From contig NZ_JQNQ01000001.1 in assembly GCF_000745315.1 (NCBI RefSeq), forward strand, positions 2,418,001-2,482,000: DNA of 64,000 bases, in the 5' to 3' direction. Below, piece after piece: positions 45,478-53,005 of this stretch. A model generated the notes under the pieces. It saw nothing but the letters and a program-made list of their open reading frames with translations, searched no databases and had not been told where the DNA came from. How positions within the stretch are numbered: position 1 is the stretch's first letter; every line of letters starts with the position of its first letter. A program made the translations under genes and the position numbers. Source of the DNA: Salegentibacter sp. Hel_I_6. Its GTDB lineage: Bacteria; Bacteroidota; Bacteroidia; Flavobacteriales; Flavobacteriaceae.

Positions 45478-46562
45478 TGGCAAAACAGTTTAAGCGCTCA
45501 TATAAATTCGCAATAAAGACTTCACTTTATATCACACTTTTTTTGAGTGTGGTTTTGGCGGGTTTTGCTCATTTTACAAACGGATTTATTGCCGGGCCGT
45601 TCTTTGCCTTTGTGCTTATCACTTATTTCACCTGTTTTTTTATACTTCAATATAGGGTAGAGCATTTTATTTACAAGCGAATTAAAAAGATCTACGATAA
45701 CGTCGCACTCTTAGAGTCTACCACAATAAAACCCAGCCAGGTTACTACAGATATGGCTACCCTTACCCGTGAAGTTGAAAAATTCACCAAAGACAAAAAA
45801 CTGGAAATTGAAACCCTAAAAGTAAGGGAGGAATATAGAAAAGAGTTTATGGGTAATGTTTCTCATGAACTTAAAACACCGCTGTTTACTGTTCAGGGTT
45901 ATATTCTCACGCTACTTGATGGCGCTATGAAGGATAAAGCAGTTAGAAAAAAATACTTGCAGCGTGCCAGTAAAGGAGTGGAGCGACTTATTTATATAGT
46001 GAGAGATCTGGATATGATCACCAAACTTGAAACCGGGGATCTGCATTTGGAAAAAGAGGATTTTAATATTGTAGAGCTTATAGAGAGTTCTTTCGATCTG
46101 TTAGAAATGAAAGCTTCTAAAAAGAATATAAGCCTAACTTTTGATATTGATTACGAAGAGCCGATTTGGGTTTATGGTGACCGGGACAGAATTCAGCAGG
46201 TATTGACTAACCTTATTGTAAATTCTATTAAATACGGAAAAGAAGACGGCACCACCGAAATAAGTATTGAAAACCTCATTAAAAATAAAGTAATTGTGAG
46301 GGTTACCGATAATGGAGAAGGAATAATAAAAGAAAATCTTCCTCGTGTTTTTGAACGTTTTTACCGGGTAGATAAAAGCGGCTCCAGGAAAGAAGGTGGC
46401 TCTGGCTTAGGACTTTCTATTGTAAAACACATTATTGAAGCTCACGATGAAAAAATTTACGTGGAAAGTGTTTTTGGTGTGGGCAGCGAATTTTCATTTA
46501 CGCTGGAAAAGAGCAAAAACATCCCTGAAATTGACGCTGAAATTAAAGCTGCTAAATCCTGA
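45477..46562 (+). CDS. PhoR-like membrane histidine kinase
   Basis: The 361-aa kinase has two transmembrane helices (about 13-31 and 38-58), a short linker, then the HisKA domain with phosphoacceptor His130 (NVSHELKTPLF) and the HATPase domain with N-box LTNLIVNSIKYG, DNGEGI and GGSGLGLSI. The lack of a large sensor domain is typical of PhoR-like kinases. It overlaps the response regulator by 1 bp. Its 3' end overlaps the convergent glycosyltransferase gene by 69 bp. Confidence 0.95.
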   Translation: MAKQFKRSYKFAIKTSLYITLFLSVVLAGFAHFTNGFIAGPFFAFVLITYFTCFFILQYRVEHFIYKRIKKIYDNVALLESTTIKPSQVTTDMATLTREVEKFTKDKKLEIETLKVREEYRKEFMGNVSHELKTPLFTVQGYILTLLDGAMKDKAVRKKYLQRASKGVERLIYIVRDLDMITKLETGDLHLEKEDFNIVELIESSFDLLEMKASKKNISLTFDIDYEEPIWVYGDRDRIQQVLTNLIVNSIKYGKEDGTTEISIENLIKNKVIVRVTDNGEGIIKENLPRVFERFYRVDKSGSRKEGGSGLGLSIVKHIIEAHDEKIYVESVFGVGSEFSFTLEKSKNIPEIDAEIKAAKS

Positions 46563-47552
46563 AAAATTCTTTAATTCGTTCAACCTAGAAAGCTTAAAAT
46601 CTTCCTGCTTACAAAAAGCTGCGATCCCTAATCTACTAAAGCGTTCAGCGAGATATTCTTGCTCAAACTGCCCGGGAGTGGGAATAAAAAAAGCTTTCTT
46701 TTCCAGCTTTGCCAAATCCATAATACTAGAATATCCCGACCGGCAAATAATAATTTCGCTGCTAATAATAGCTTCTTCAAGTAGTTTTGATGTTAAATAG
46801 TTTTTAAAGTGAATATTCTTATTTTTTGTAGCAATAGGCTTTTCATCAATAATGCCTCGAATAAAAATCAATTTTTTATCTGAGTCCTGAAATTCAGACA
46901 GTAATTTTTCTTCCAGTAAAGTCCGTTGCGGCTCCGGGCCCGATAAGATTACGGCATAATCATATTTTTTTGGATGAGATAGTTTATTAAACCGGCTAAG
47001 CGGGCCAATATATTTTACATTTTCAGGCATTTCTTTTAAATGTCCCATAATTCCACTTAAATTATGGTTTCCGGGAGTGTCGGGGATCCAGCATTCATCA
47101 AAATTAGAAATATATTTCTGATGCAATTTACTGCTTAAATAAGTGGTGTAGCCGCTTAGTACACTAAATTGATGCGTAATAAAAACACATTTTAGCTGTT
47201 TATGCCTGCATCCAAATCGGTTATCAGAGATTATCCCATGTAAATTATATTCTTCAACCAATTCTTTAATCCTCTTTTTTTCCTTTTTAATTGTTTTTAA
47301 GATATGCGGAGTTTCAGCCATTAGTTTCCATCTAAAAGAAGCAGCTGTCTTGCCGTAGGAAATATTATAGGAAGGAAGTTCAAACGATTTTAGGAATGGA
47401 AATTCCTTTTTTAGCAGTTGCAAGGCAGCCCCATCTGAAGCGATATAAACTTCGAAATTATGATTCAGTAGTTCATTGATAATAGGAATAGAACGTGTGG
47501 CGTGACCAAGCCCCCAATTTAAAACAGCCACTAAAATTCGTTTCTTCTGCAT
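46494..47552 (-). CDS. GT28/UGT-like glycosyltransferase
   Basis: The 352-aa protein has the GT-B fold pattern: ILVAVLNWGLGHATRSIPII at the start and, in the second half, SSEIIICRSGYSSIMDLAKL with HATPGQFEQEYLAER-like features (FIPTPGQFEQEYLA). It is probably a cytoplasmic or membrane-associated sugar transferase for lipids or polymers. Substrates cannot be assigned. The last 23 codons overlap, antisense, the end of the histidine kinase gene. It is the left chromosomal neighbour of the island. Confidence 0.82.
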   Translation of the reverse strand: MQKKRILVAVLNWGLGHATRSIPIINELLNHNFEVYIASDGAALQLLKKEFPFLKSFELPSYNISYGKTAASFRWKLMAETPHILKTIKKEKKRIKELVEEYNLHGIISDNRFGCRHKQLKCVFITHQFSVLSGYTTYLSSKLHQKYISNFDECWIPDTPGNHNLSGIMGHLKEMPENVKYIGPLSRFNKLSHPKKYDYAVILSGPEPQRTLLEEKLLSEFQDSDKKLIFIRGIIDEKPIATKNKNIHFKNYLTSKLLEEAIISSEIIICRSGYSSIMDLAKLEKKAFFIPTPGQFEQEYLAERFSRLGIAAFCKQEDFKLSRLNELKNFSGFSSFNFSVNFRDVFALFQRK

Positions 47553-47586
47553 ATATCAAATATAATATTAAGTGCCTGTGCGCTAT

Positions 47587-47612
47587 TTTCTTTAATTTTA
47601 CCAAAATATTAA
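47587..47612 (+). repeat. attL: 26-bp direct repeat, left end of the island
   Basis: The sequence starting TTTCTTTAATTTTACC and ending AAAATATTAA is repeated exactly at 59806-59831. It lies in the upstream region of the glycosyltransferase gene. With a tyrosine integrase 127 bp inside, it is the expected left attachment site. Confidence 0.85.
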
Positions 47613-47686
47613 TTTTAAGTAAAATCAAATGGTATGCTCTGTAAATAGGCTTATATAGGGAGTTTATAAGGGTTTAAATTTTGCTA

Positions 47687-47709
47687 ATGTTGTACACATG
47701 TTGTACACT
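47687..47709 (+). repeat. Paired TTGTACA sites near attL (likely integrase arm sites)
   Basis: TTGTACA at 47690-47696 and 47701-47707, 11 bp apart, in the context ATGTTGTACACATGTTGTAC. A similar pair at 59738-59755 lies at the other end in the same orientation. The repeats lie 77 bp inside the left attachment site and 51 bp inside the right one. Confidence 0.55.
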
Positions 47710-47738
47710 TGTCTTTTTGAATAAAATATTATCGAATA

Positions 47739-49178
47739 ATGGCATCCGTAAAAGTAGTTTTCCGACCAACATCTTCAAATAAAAATGTGGGACATCTTTA
47801 CTTAAGAAAAATTAAAAATAGGAAGGCCAAATTTAAATCTTTAAATATAAAAATTAGGAAGACTCAATGGGATGAAAAATTGGGAATGGTATTGCCTACC
47901 GAGAAAAATCACAAAAAGTATAATCACAGAATTGAAGAAGCTTTAGATAATATTTCTGACGAACATTTAAAGTTGGGTTCAATTATAGATAGTACAAATG
48001 ATGTTGTCTCTTTCTGGGAAGCGCATATACGCACAGTAGATAACAGTTCCACGCAAGCTAGCTATCGGGTAGCACTTAATAAATTTAAGGCATTTTTGCA
48101 AGTAAAAAACATAAATGAATTACATTTTAAGAATCTTACACCAGAGATAATAGGCGATTACCAATCCTTTCTTAAGGCTGACGGAGTTCAAGATTTAACG
48201 GTAAAAATTTACCTAAGCTTTTTCAAAGCCATTGTGAATAAAGCTATAAGATTGAGATTAACGGGCTATCTAGTACACCCATTTGTGGAAATCAAAACCA
48301 AACCAACTCGAAAAACGTCGTACGGGCTTGATATTAAGGAAATCGGTAAATTGATGAGAGTTGAATTGCCAGATAGATTGGATTACTACCGTAATTTATT
48401 TCTATTCCAATTATTTGCTGGAGGTATGAGGATTGGAGACTTACTTTTGTTAAGATGGAGTAATGTTGAAATAAGAACTAATGGGATATATTTAAAATAT
48501 AAACAAATTAAGACCAAAAAAGAAATTATCTCAAAATTAACACTAACGTCATTAAAGTTTTTAGATATGCTTTTTTGGGAGGGAAATCCATCGGTAGTGG
48601 GTGATATAGAAATAAAAAGGAAAAAGCTCAATGATTACCTTCTGAGAAAGGAGCAAGTAGAACTTAATATGGATTACTCTATGATAGAGAATGCTCAACT
48701 TCAGGGGATGATAGAGGGGAAGATTTCAAAGTCTGATTTAGAGCTAGAAGAAATTGAGGAAGGTATTGCGGAAATGACTCACAAATTAATAGAACATTAT
48801 AAATTTCTTGTGGTAACAATGCAGGATGAATTTGATGGAAATACGATATTCAATGAGTTGAGAAAACTTAAGTTTCCCAAAAATGGGCTCATAAATGAAG
48901 CTAACAAGAATAAGATAATTGGAGCTACTCAAAAAGTGAATTACAATCTAAAATTAATTTCTACCCGCACAGAATTACCTAAAATAACTACACATAAGGC
49001 AAGGCATTCCTATTCGCAATTGTTAGTTAACCAGAATATAAACTTGCATTTCCTTAGCATGGCTTTAGGACACTCAAGCTTAGCTGTTACGCAGAATTAC
49101 ATTCAAAGCTTACATACTAAGGCTTTGGATGATGTAAACGAAAACTTATCAGACAGTATGGCTATGTATCTTAGATAA
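47739..49178 (+). CDS. Tyrosine recombinase / phage-type integrase of the island
   Basis: The 479-aa protein has an N-terminal arm-binding domain (about 1-75), a SAM-like core-binding domain (about 85-180) and a catalytic domain with Arg231 (FAGGMRIGD), His419-x2-Arg422 (THKARHSY), His445 (LGHSSLAV) and nucleophile Tyr454 (TQNYI). A 100-residue charged insert (about 285-400) makes it longer than most Bacteroidetes integrases. It would join attP to the chromosome between the glycosyltransferase and trmB genes. Confidence 0.93.
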   Translation: MASVKVVFRPTSSNKNVGHLYLRKIKNRKAKFKSLNIKIRKTQWDEKLGMVLPTEKNHKKYNHRIEEALDNISDEHLKLGSIIDSTNDVVSFWEAHIRTVDNSSTQASYRVALNKFKAFLQVKNINELHFKNLTPEIIGDYQSFLKADGVQDLTVKIYLSFFKAIVNKAIRLRLTGYLVHPFVEIKTKPTRKTSYGLDIKEIGKLMRVELPDRLDYYRNLFLFQLFAGGMRIGDLLLLRWSNVEIRTNGIYLKYKQIKTKKEIISKLTLTSLKFLDMLFWEGNPSVVGDIEIKRKKLNDYLLRKEQVELNMDYSMIENAQLQGMIEGKISKSDLELEEIEEGIAEMTHKLIEHYKFLVVTMQDEFDGNTIFNELRKLKFPKNGLINEANKNKIIGATQKVNYNLKLISTRTELPKITTHKARHSYSQLLVNQNINLHFLSMALGHSSLAVTQNYIQSLHTKALDDVNENLSDSMAMYLR

Positions 49179-49209
49179 TTTGGGTGGTTATTATGTTAAA
49201 AAATAGATT

Positions 49210-49482
49210 ATGAATAAAAGGATAGAGAGTACATTTTTAACGGAATCTATTCGTATAGAATTGAACTATAAGTATGAATGTTTGTATGCGAAAATAGATT
49301 CGGGTTTGCTAACTCCAATCAAGGATATAAATCTTTTTATAAAAGAAAATGCTCGATTGCTGGGGGAAGAAGAAATAAATTTTATTGTTGGTTTCCACAT
49401 TATGGTAGAAAAACAAAAGTCTATTGGAGAAAGAAATCAGGATAATTTGAATAATCTTATTTCTTCCATTTCTAAATTATAG
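49210..49482 (+). CDS. Hypothetical 90-aa island protein
   Basis: A small acidic helical protein starting 31 bp after the integrase in the same direction. It contains SGLLTPIKDINLFIKENARLLGEEEINFIVGF and no known motif. The position next to int suggests a regulatory or accessory role in excision, but this is inference only. Confidence 0.55.
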   Translation: MNKRIESTFLTESIRIELNYKYECLYAKIDSGLLTPIKDINLFIKENARLLGEEEINFIVGFHIMVEKQKSIGERNQDNLNNLISSISKL

Positions 49483-49588
49483 CTCATGCAACCATATTGA
49501 AATAAAGCTTAATAATTTTTTATATTACTAATTAACTTTTCATCTTTTAATTCTAATTTTATAACACAAATAAGCAATTACATAATTA

Positions 49589-51223
49589 ATGATTGAAAAT
49601 AGCGAATTTGATAAGAAGTCTTTAAAAATTATAAAAGGGAAAACTTCAGATTGGAGTGAACTTGCCAAGGATTGTGTATGCTTTGCAAACGGTAAGGGAG
49701 GTACAATTGTAATTGGGGTAGAAGATGACCAAGATGAACCTGAGCCTTCTCAGAAAATTCCAGATAGTTTAGTAGAAAAAATTAATAAGACAATTCCAGA
49801 ACGAACTATTGGTGTGGCAGTATCTGCTTCCAAAGAGGTACGTTCTAATGGGGGCGAAATAATTAATCTCAAGATATTCCGTAATAATCAGCTGATTGCA
49901 TCAACCTCTGATGGTAGGTATTATGCTCGTGTTTCTGATGATTGTAAGCCAATACCCCCTGATGAAATAACAAGACTTGCAGCGGAAAAACAGGCTTTTA
50001 TATGGGAGGAAAAAATTGTGAGGAAGATTCCATATCAAAAAGTTAATCTTCAAAAATTGAATGATTTCTTTTCAGATATCAAATCTTCGTCGAGGGTAAG
50101 TTCTTTTGTAAAAGATATGCCCCTTGAGGAATTACTTGAGTATTTCTTTATGGCAAAGGATGGATATCTTACTAATTTAGGTGTATTGTGGTTAGGGGAA
50201 AGAAATGATAGGGCTAATCTTCATTATGCCCCATCTGTGCAATTTATCAAATATGATGAATACGAAAACAAGGTAAATAAAGTGGTATGGGATGATTTTT
50301 CCCTTAACCCTAAAGAGCTTCTAAGTGCTATAATATCTCTTAGTGATTGGGATGAATCATTGGAAATTTCAGATGGGATTTTTAGAAAGAATATACCAAA
50401 TTATAATATTGAAGTTATTCGAGAGTTAGTGGCTAATGCGATGGTTCATAGGGTTTATACTATGCGAGGTGATATTTTTATTAATTTATATCATGACCGT
50501 TTGGAAATCCACTCTCCTGGATTATTACCAATGGGGGTTACGCCAAATAACATAATTAATAAATCAGTCTATAGGAATACGCACCTGGCAAAAGTATTCT
50601 ACGATTTGTTACTTATGGAGAAAGAAGGAAGTGGTTATGATAAGGTGTATGAATTATTACTTTTCAATGGTAAGCCCGAACCCATAGTAGAGGAATGGGA
50701 TGATAGAGTGGTTGTGACCGTTAAGAAAAATATTATAAGCAAGGAAACTGTACGATTAATGTCCAAGGCTAATGATGATTTTAACTTGAAGCAAAAGGAA
50801 ATTATTGCTTTAGGATTAATAGCTCAAAATAATGTGCTGTCAAGTGTAGCACTGAAAAAGAAATTAGCTATTAAGGGAAATGATGGATTAAAATATTGGG
50901 TTGGAAATCTATTGAAGTATGGAATAGTCTTGAGCAAAGGAAAAACAAAAGCTACTGAATATATTGTTAATCCTGATTTATTGAAGCAATTGGACTTTAA
51001 GGGGAAAACTGATTTAAAGAAAATAGAAACTCATAGACTTGAACACTTAATATTAGAAGACCTAGAAATCTATCAACCATGTTCCATCGGACATATTCAT
51101 GAAAGGATAGGTAAGGAAATTAATAGAAAGAAAATTAAAAGACAATTAGAGAAAATGATTGAAAACGGTAAGATTAAGGCTGTTGGAGAGAATCGTTGGA
51201 GAGTTTATGAAATTAATGATTAA
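49589..51223 (+). CDS. AlbA_2/Schlafen-type ATP-binding protein (COG2865-like)
   Basis: The 544-aa protein has an N-terminal AlbA_2 domain (residues 24-50: ELAKDCVCFANGKGG then TIVIGVEDD) and an ATP-binding HATPase-like segment with the N-box RELVANAMVHR at 278-288 and YHDRLEIHSPGLLP. The C-terminal third looks like winged-helix domains. Proteins of this class occur on mobile elements and are often tied to DNA binding, regulation or defence. A 12-bp triple repeat starts four bases after the stop. Confidence 0.85.
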   Translation: MIENSEFDKKSLKIIKGKTSDWSELAKDCVCFANGKGGTIVIGVEDDQDEPEPSQKIPDSLVEKINKTIPERTIGVAVSASKEVRSNGGEIINLKIFRNNQLIASTSDGRYYARVSDDCKPIPPDEITRLAAEKQAFIWEEKIVRKIPYQKVNLQKLNDFFSDIKSSSRVSSFVKDMPLEELLEYFFMAKDGYLTNLGVLWLGERNDRANLHYAPSVQFIKYDEYENKVNKVVWDDFSLNPKELLSAIISLSDWDESLEISDGIFRKNIPNYNIEVIRELVANAMVHRVYTMRGDIFINLYHDRLEIHSPGLLPMGVTPNNIINKSVYRNTHLAKVFYDLLLMEKEGSGYDKVYELLLFNGKPEPIVEEWDDRVVVTVKKNIISKETVRLMSKANDDFNLKQKEIIALGLIAQNNVLSSVALKKKLAIKGNDGLKYWVGNLLKYGIVLSKGKTKATEYIVNPDLLKQLDFKGKTDLKKIETHRLEHLILEDLEIYQPCSIGHIHERIGKEINRKKIKRQLEKMIENGKIKAVGENRWRVYEIND

Positions 51224-51227
51224 CTCT

Positions 51228-51292
51228 ATTGGACATTCTATCGGACATTCTATCGGACAAAATAGATTATTTCTCTAAATTTTGTCCGATAG
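51228..51292 (+). repeat. 12-bp triple repeat plus 14-bp inverted repeat
   Basis: ATTGGACATTCT, ATCGGACATTCT and ATCGGACAAAAT stand in tandem (51228-51263). The last overlaps the left arm of the inverted repeat CTATCGGACAAAAT (51250-51263) / ATTTTGTCCGATAG (51279-51292), loop 15 nt. In the +1 frame relative to the preceding gene the repeat reads SIGHSIGHSIGQ. Confidence 0.7.
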
Positions 51293-51330
51293 GTGAAAAT
51301 CAAACTCACTCTCAGAGTTAATTCCAGAAT

Positions 51331-51936
51331 CTATGAAACCGCCATTTCTTTTTTAACACTCTGCACAGTACCAACACTCTTACCAGTGATTTTTGCCAAT
51401 TTTCTGATAGATAAATCTGGGTGATTTTTGATTTCTTTTACTACATTGGAATATTTATACAAAAATTCTTCCGTACTCATAGAAGAACCACGAACACGCC
51501 CTTTATATTTTCCATTAGCTTTAGCAATGGCAATACCTTCAAGCTGACGTTCCCGAATGTTTTGCCGCTCCATTTCAGCTACATTTCCCAACACACTTAT
51601 AATAAGTTTAAAAACCTGATTTGGTTTTCCTTTAATCATAGATTCAATTCCAAGATTATCTACTTTTAGAATAACCTGGTTTTTAGTAAAATAATCCAGA
51701 GTATCTAAGATATCATTGATATTCCTACCCAATCTATCTACGGAACTAATCGATATATAATCAATCTTCTTGTTTTCAATGGCTTCTAGTAAGCTAATAC
51801 CCATTGGCCGTTCAGCAAATGGAATAGAACCACTAATAACATCATTAAATATTAATTCCTCAGGATGGTTTTTAGCTAATTGCCGTTCAAGTTTTTGGTT
51901 GGGTGACGAGATGCGGTTATAACGTGCTTTTTTCAT
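51331..51936 (-). CDS. Small serine recombinase (resolvase/invertase family)
   Basis: The 201-aa protein has the resolvase catalytic start ARYNRISSPNQKLERQ, with the active-site Ser in the Y-x-R-x-S motif. It then has the core DYISISSVDRLGRNINDIL and a C-terminal helix-turn-helix (SIRKLAKITGKSVGTVQSVKK). The ATG at 51936 is chosen because a GTG at 51951 lies in the -7 box. Such proteins excise or invert DNA; its target here is not identified. It lies 168 bp past the type IV endonuclease gene and has its own promoter. Confidence 0.92.
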   Translation of the reverse strand: MKKARYNRISSPNQKLERQLAKNHPEELIFNDVISGSIPFAERPMGISLLEAIENKKIDYISISSVDRLGRNINDILDTLDYFTKNQVILKVDNLGIESMIKGKPNQVFKLIISVLGNVAEMERQNIRERQLEGIAIAKANGKYKGRVRGSSMSTEEFLYKYSNVVKEIKNHPDLSIRKLAKITGKSVGTVQSVKKEMAVS

Positions 51937-51950
51937 ACTGGAAGTTTTCA

Positions 51951-51981
51951 CGAATATAGGTCATCTATACATTACGTGCAA
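51951..51981 (-). promoter_or_regulatory. Promoter of the serine recombinase gene
   Basis: TTG (51979-51981), 20 nt, TATATTCG (51951-51958) on the minus strand, one base off the -7 consensus. It excludes the GTG at 51951 as start. Confidence 0.5.
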
Positions 51982-52120
51982 ATTTAGGGTGGTTGTTTTT
52001 GAACGTTGCAATCCTAGGAAAACGGTTGTTGTATTATTGAGAAATTATACTGCCAATTAGGTATAGTTTAAAAATGAACATCTGAAAAGACTTCAGAAGT
52101 TACTTGAAGCTGCTAATATC

Positions 52121-52978
52121 TTAAATATTGGAGTAGGTTTTGACCTCAGTAGAAATTCGTTTCCAAACGAGACCATCCTCATAATTACTATCTTTTACGG
52201 ATAATTCATATTCACCTTTAAAACGGTACAAAAGATGACCAAGTGAGTCCTTACCTCTGGCAAAGACTATCCTTATTTTACGTGAATTATTCAATTCTTC
52301 TTTTATATGGTTCTTTTGTTTTTGAGGATTTAAACTTTTTTCAATTATAGTGTTTTCATCATCAGAAATTTGATTACGCCAATCACCGTTCGCATATAAT
52401 TTTGGAAACCAAATGAGTTTGTCTACTTCGTAAGGATGGTTAACACCTCCTTTTTGCCATCTTTTATAATTATAACCAAAACAATTTGCAGCCAAGTGTT
52501 GATGAGTAAAAACAACATTGTCATTGATACTAATAAATCCTCGCGAAATGTAAGTTTCAGGATTTTGTTCTTCTGTAATACTCCAAGGCACGAAGTTTTT
52601 AGAGTTGGCCTTTAATTCTAAAATTAACTTTACGATAGAATCAATTCGATTATTTATCTCTTCCAGAGAATTTGTACAATCTATTTCTTCAATTCTATGG
52701 TTAGTAGCATTTATTATATCTCTTTTTCTAAGTCTATCTCGCTCTTTCTGATTTAAATGATAACTTTCGTCTACTTCAACGTGCAGGTCAAATTGCGGGA
52801 AATACATGTCTGTTAATGCATGTCCGTTTGGTCTTTTTATATACTGCTGAGTAATAAATTTAATATCTGCATCATTTAATTTATGCCAAATTCCTGAGGT
52901 TACGTAGTGCTCGAACCTCTTTTTTTTAGTTCTATTCAGTTGTTTGGTTATGTATGTAAATTTATCTGAATTGTTCAT
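52121..52978 (-). CDS. PvuRts1I/AbaSI-like modification-dependent (type IV) endonuclease
   Basis: The 285-aa protein has the two-part layout of the PvuRts1I/AbaSI family. The N-terminal nuclease core has KRFEHYVTSGIWHKLND, FITQQYIKRP and the metal-binding LTDMYFPQFDLHVEVDE (Asp57, Glu68, Asp70). The C-terminal SRA-like domain has AANCFGYNYKRW, LIWFPKLYANGDWRNQISDD and ARGKDSLGHLLYRFKG. The match to PvuRts1I and AbaSI is from memory. Those enzymes cut DNA containing 5-hydroxymethylcytosine or its glucosylated form, as in T4-like phages. The gene is last in a four-gene operon, 28 bp after the KAP/YobI NTPase gene. Confidence 0.85.
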   Translation of the reverse strand: MNNSDKFTYITKQLNRTKKKRFEHYVTSGIWHKLNDADIKFITQQYIKRPNGHALTDMYFPQFDLHVEVDESYHLNQKERDRLRKRDIINATNHRIEEIDCTNSLEEINNRIDSIVKLILELKANSKNFVPWSITEEQNPETYISRGFISINDNVVFTHQHLAANCFGYNYKRWQKGGVNHPYEVDKLIWFPKLYANGDWRNQISDDENTIIEKSLNPQKQKNHIKEELNNSRKIRIVFARGKDSLGHLLYRFKGEYELSVKDSNYEDGLVWKRISTEVKTYSNI

Positions 52979-53005
52979 TCAAAGTTTAACTAGGTATTCA
53001 TTATA

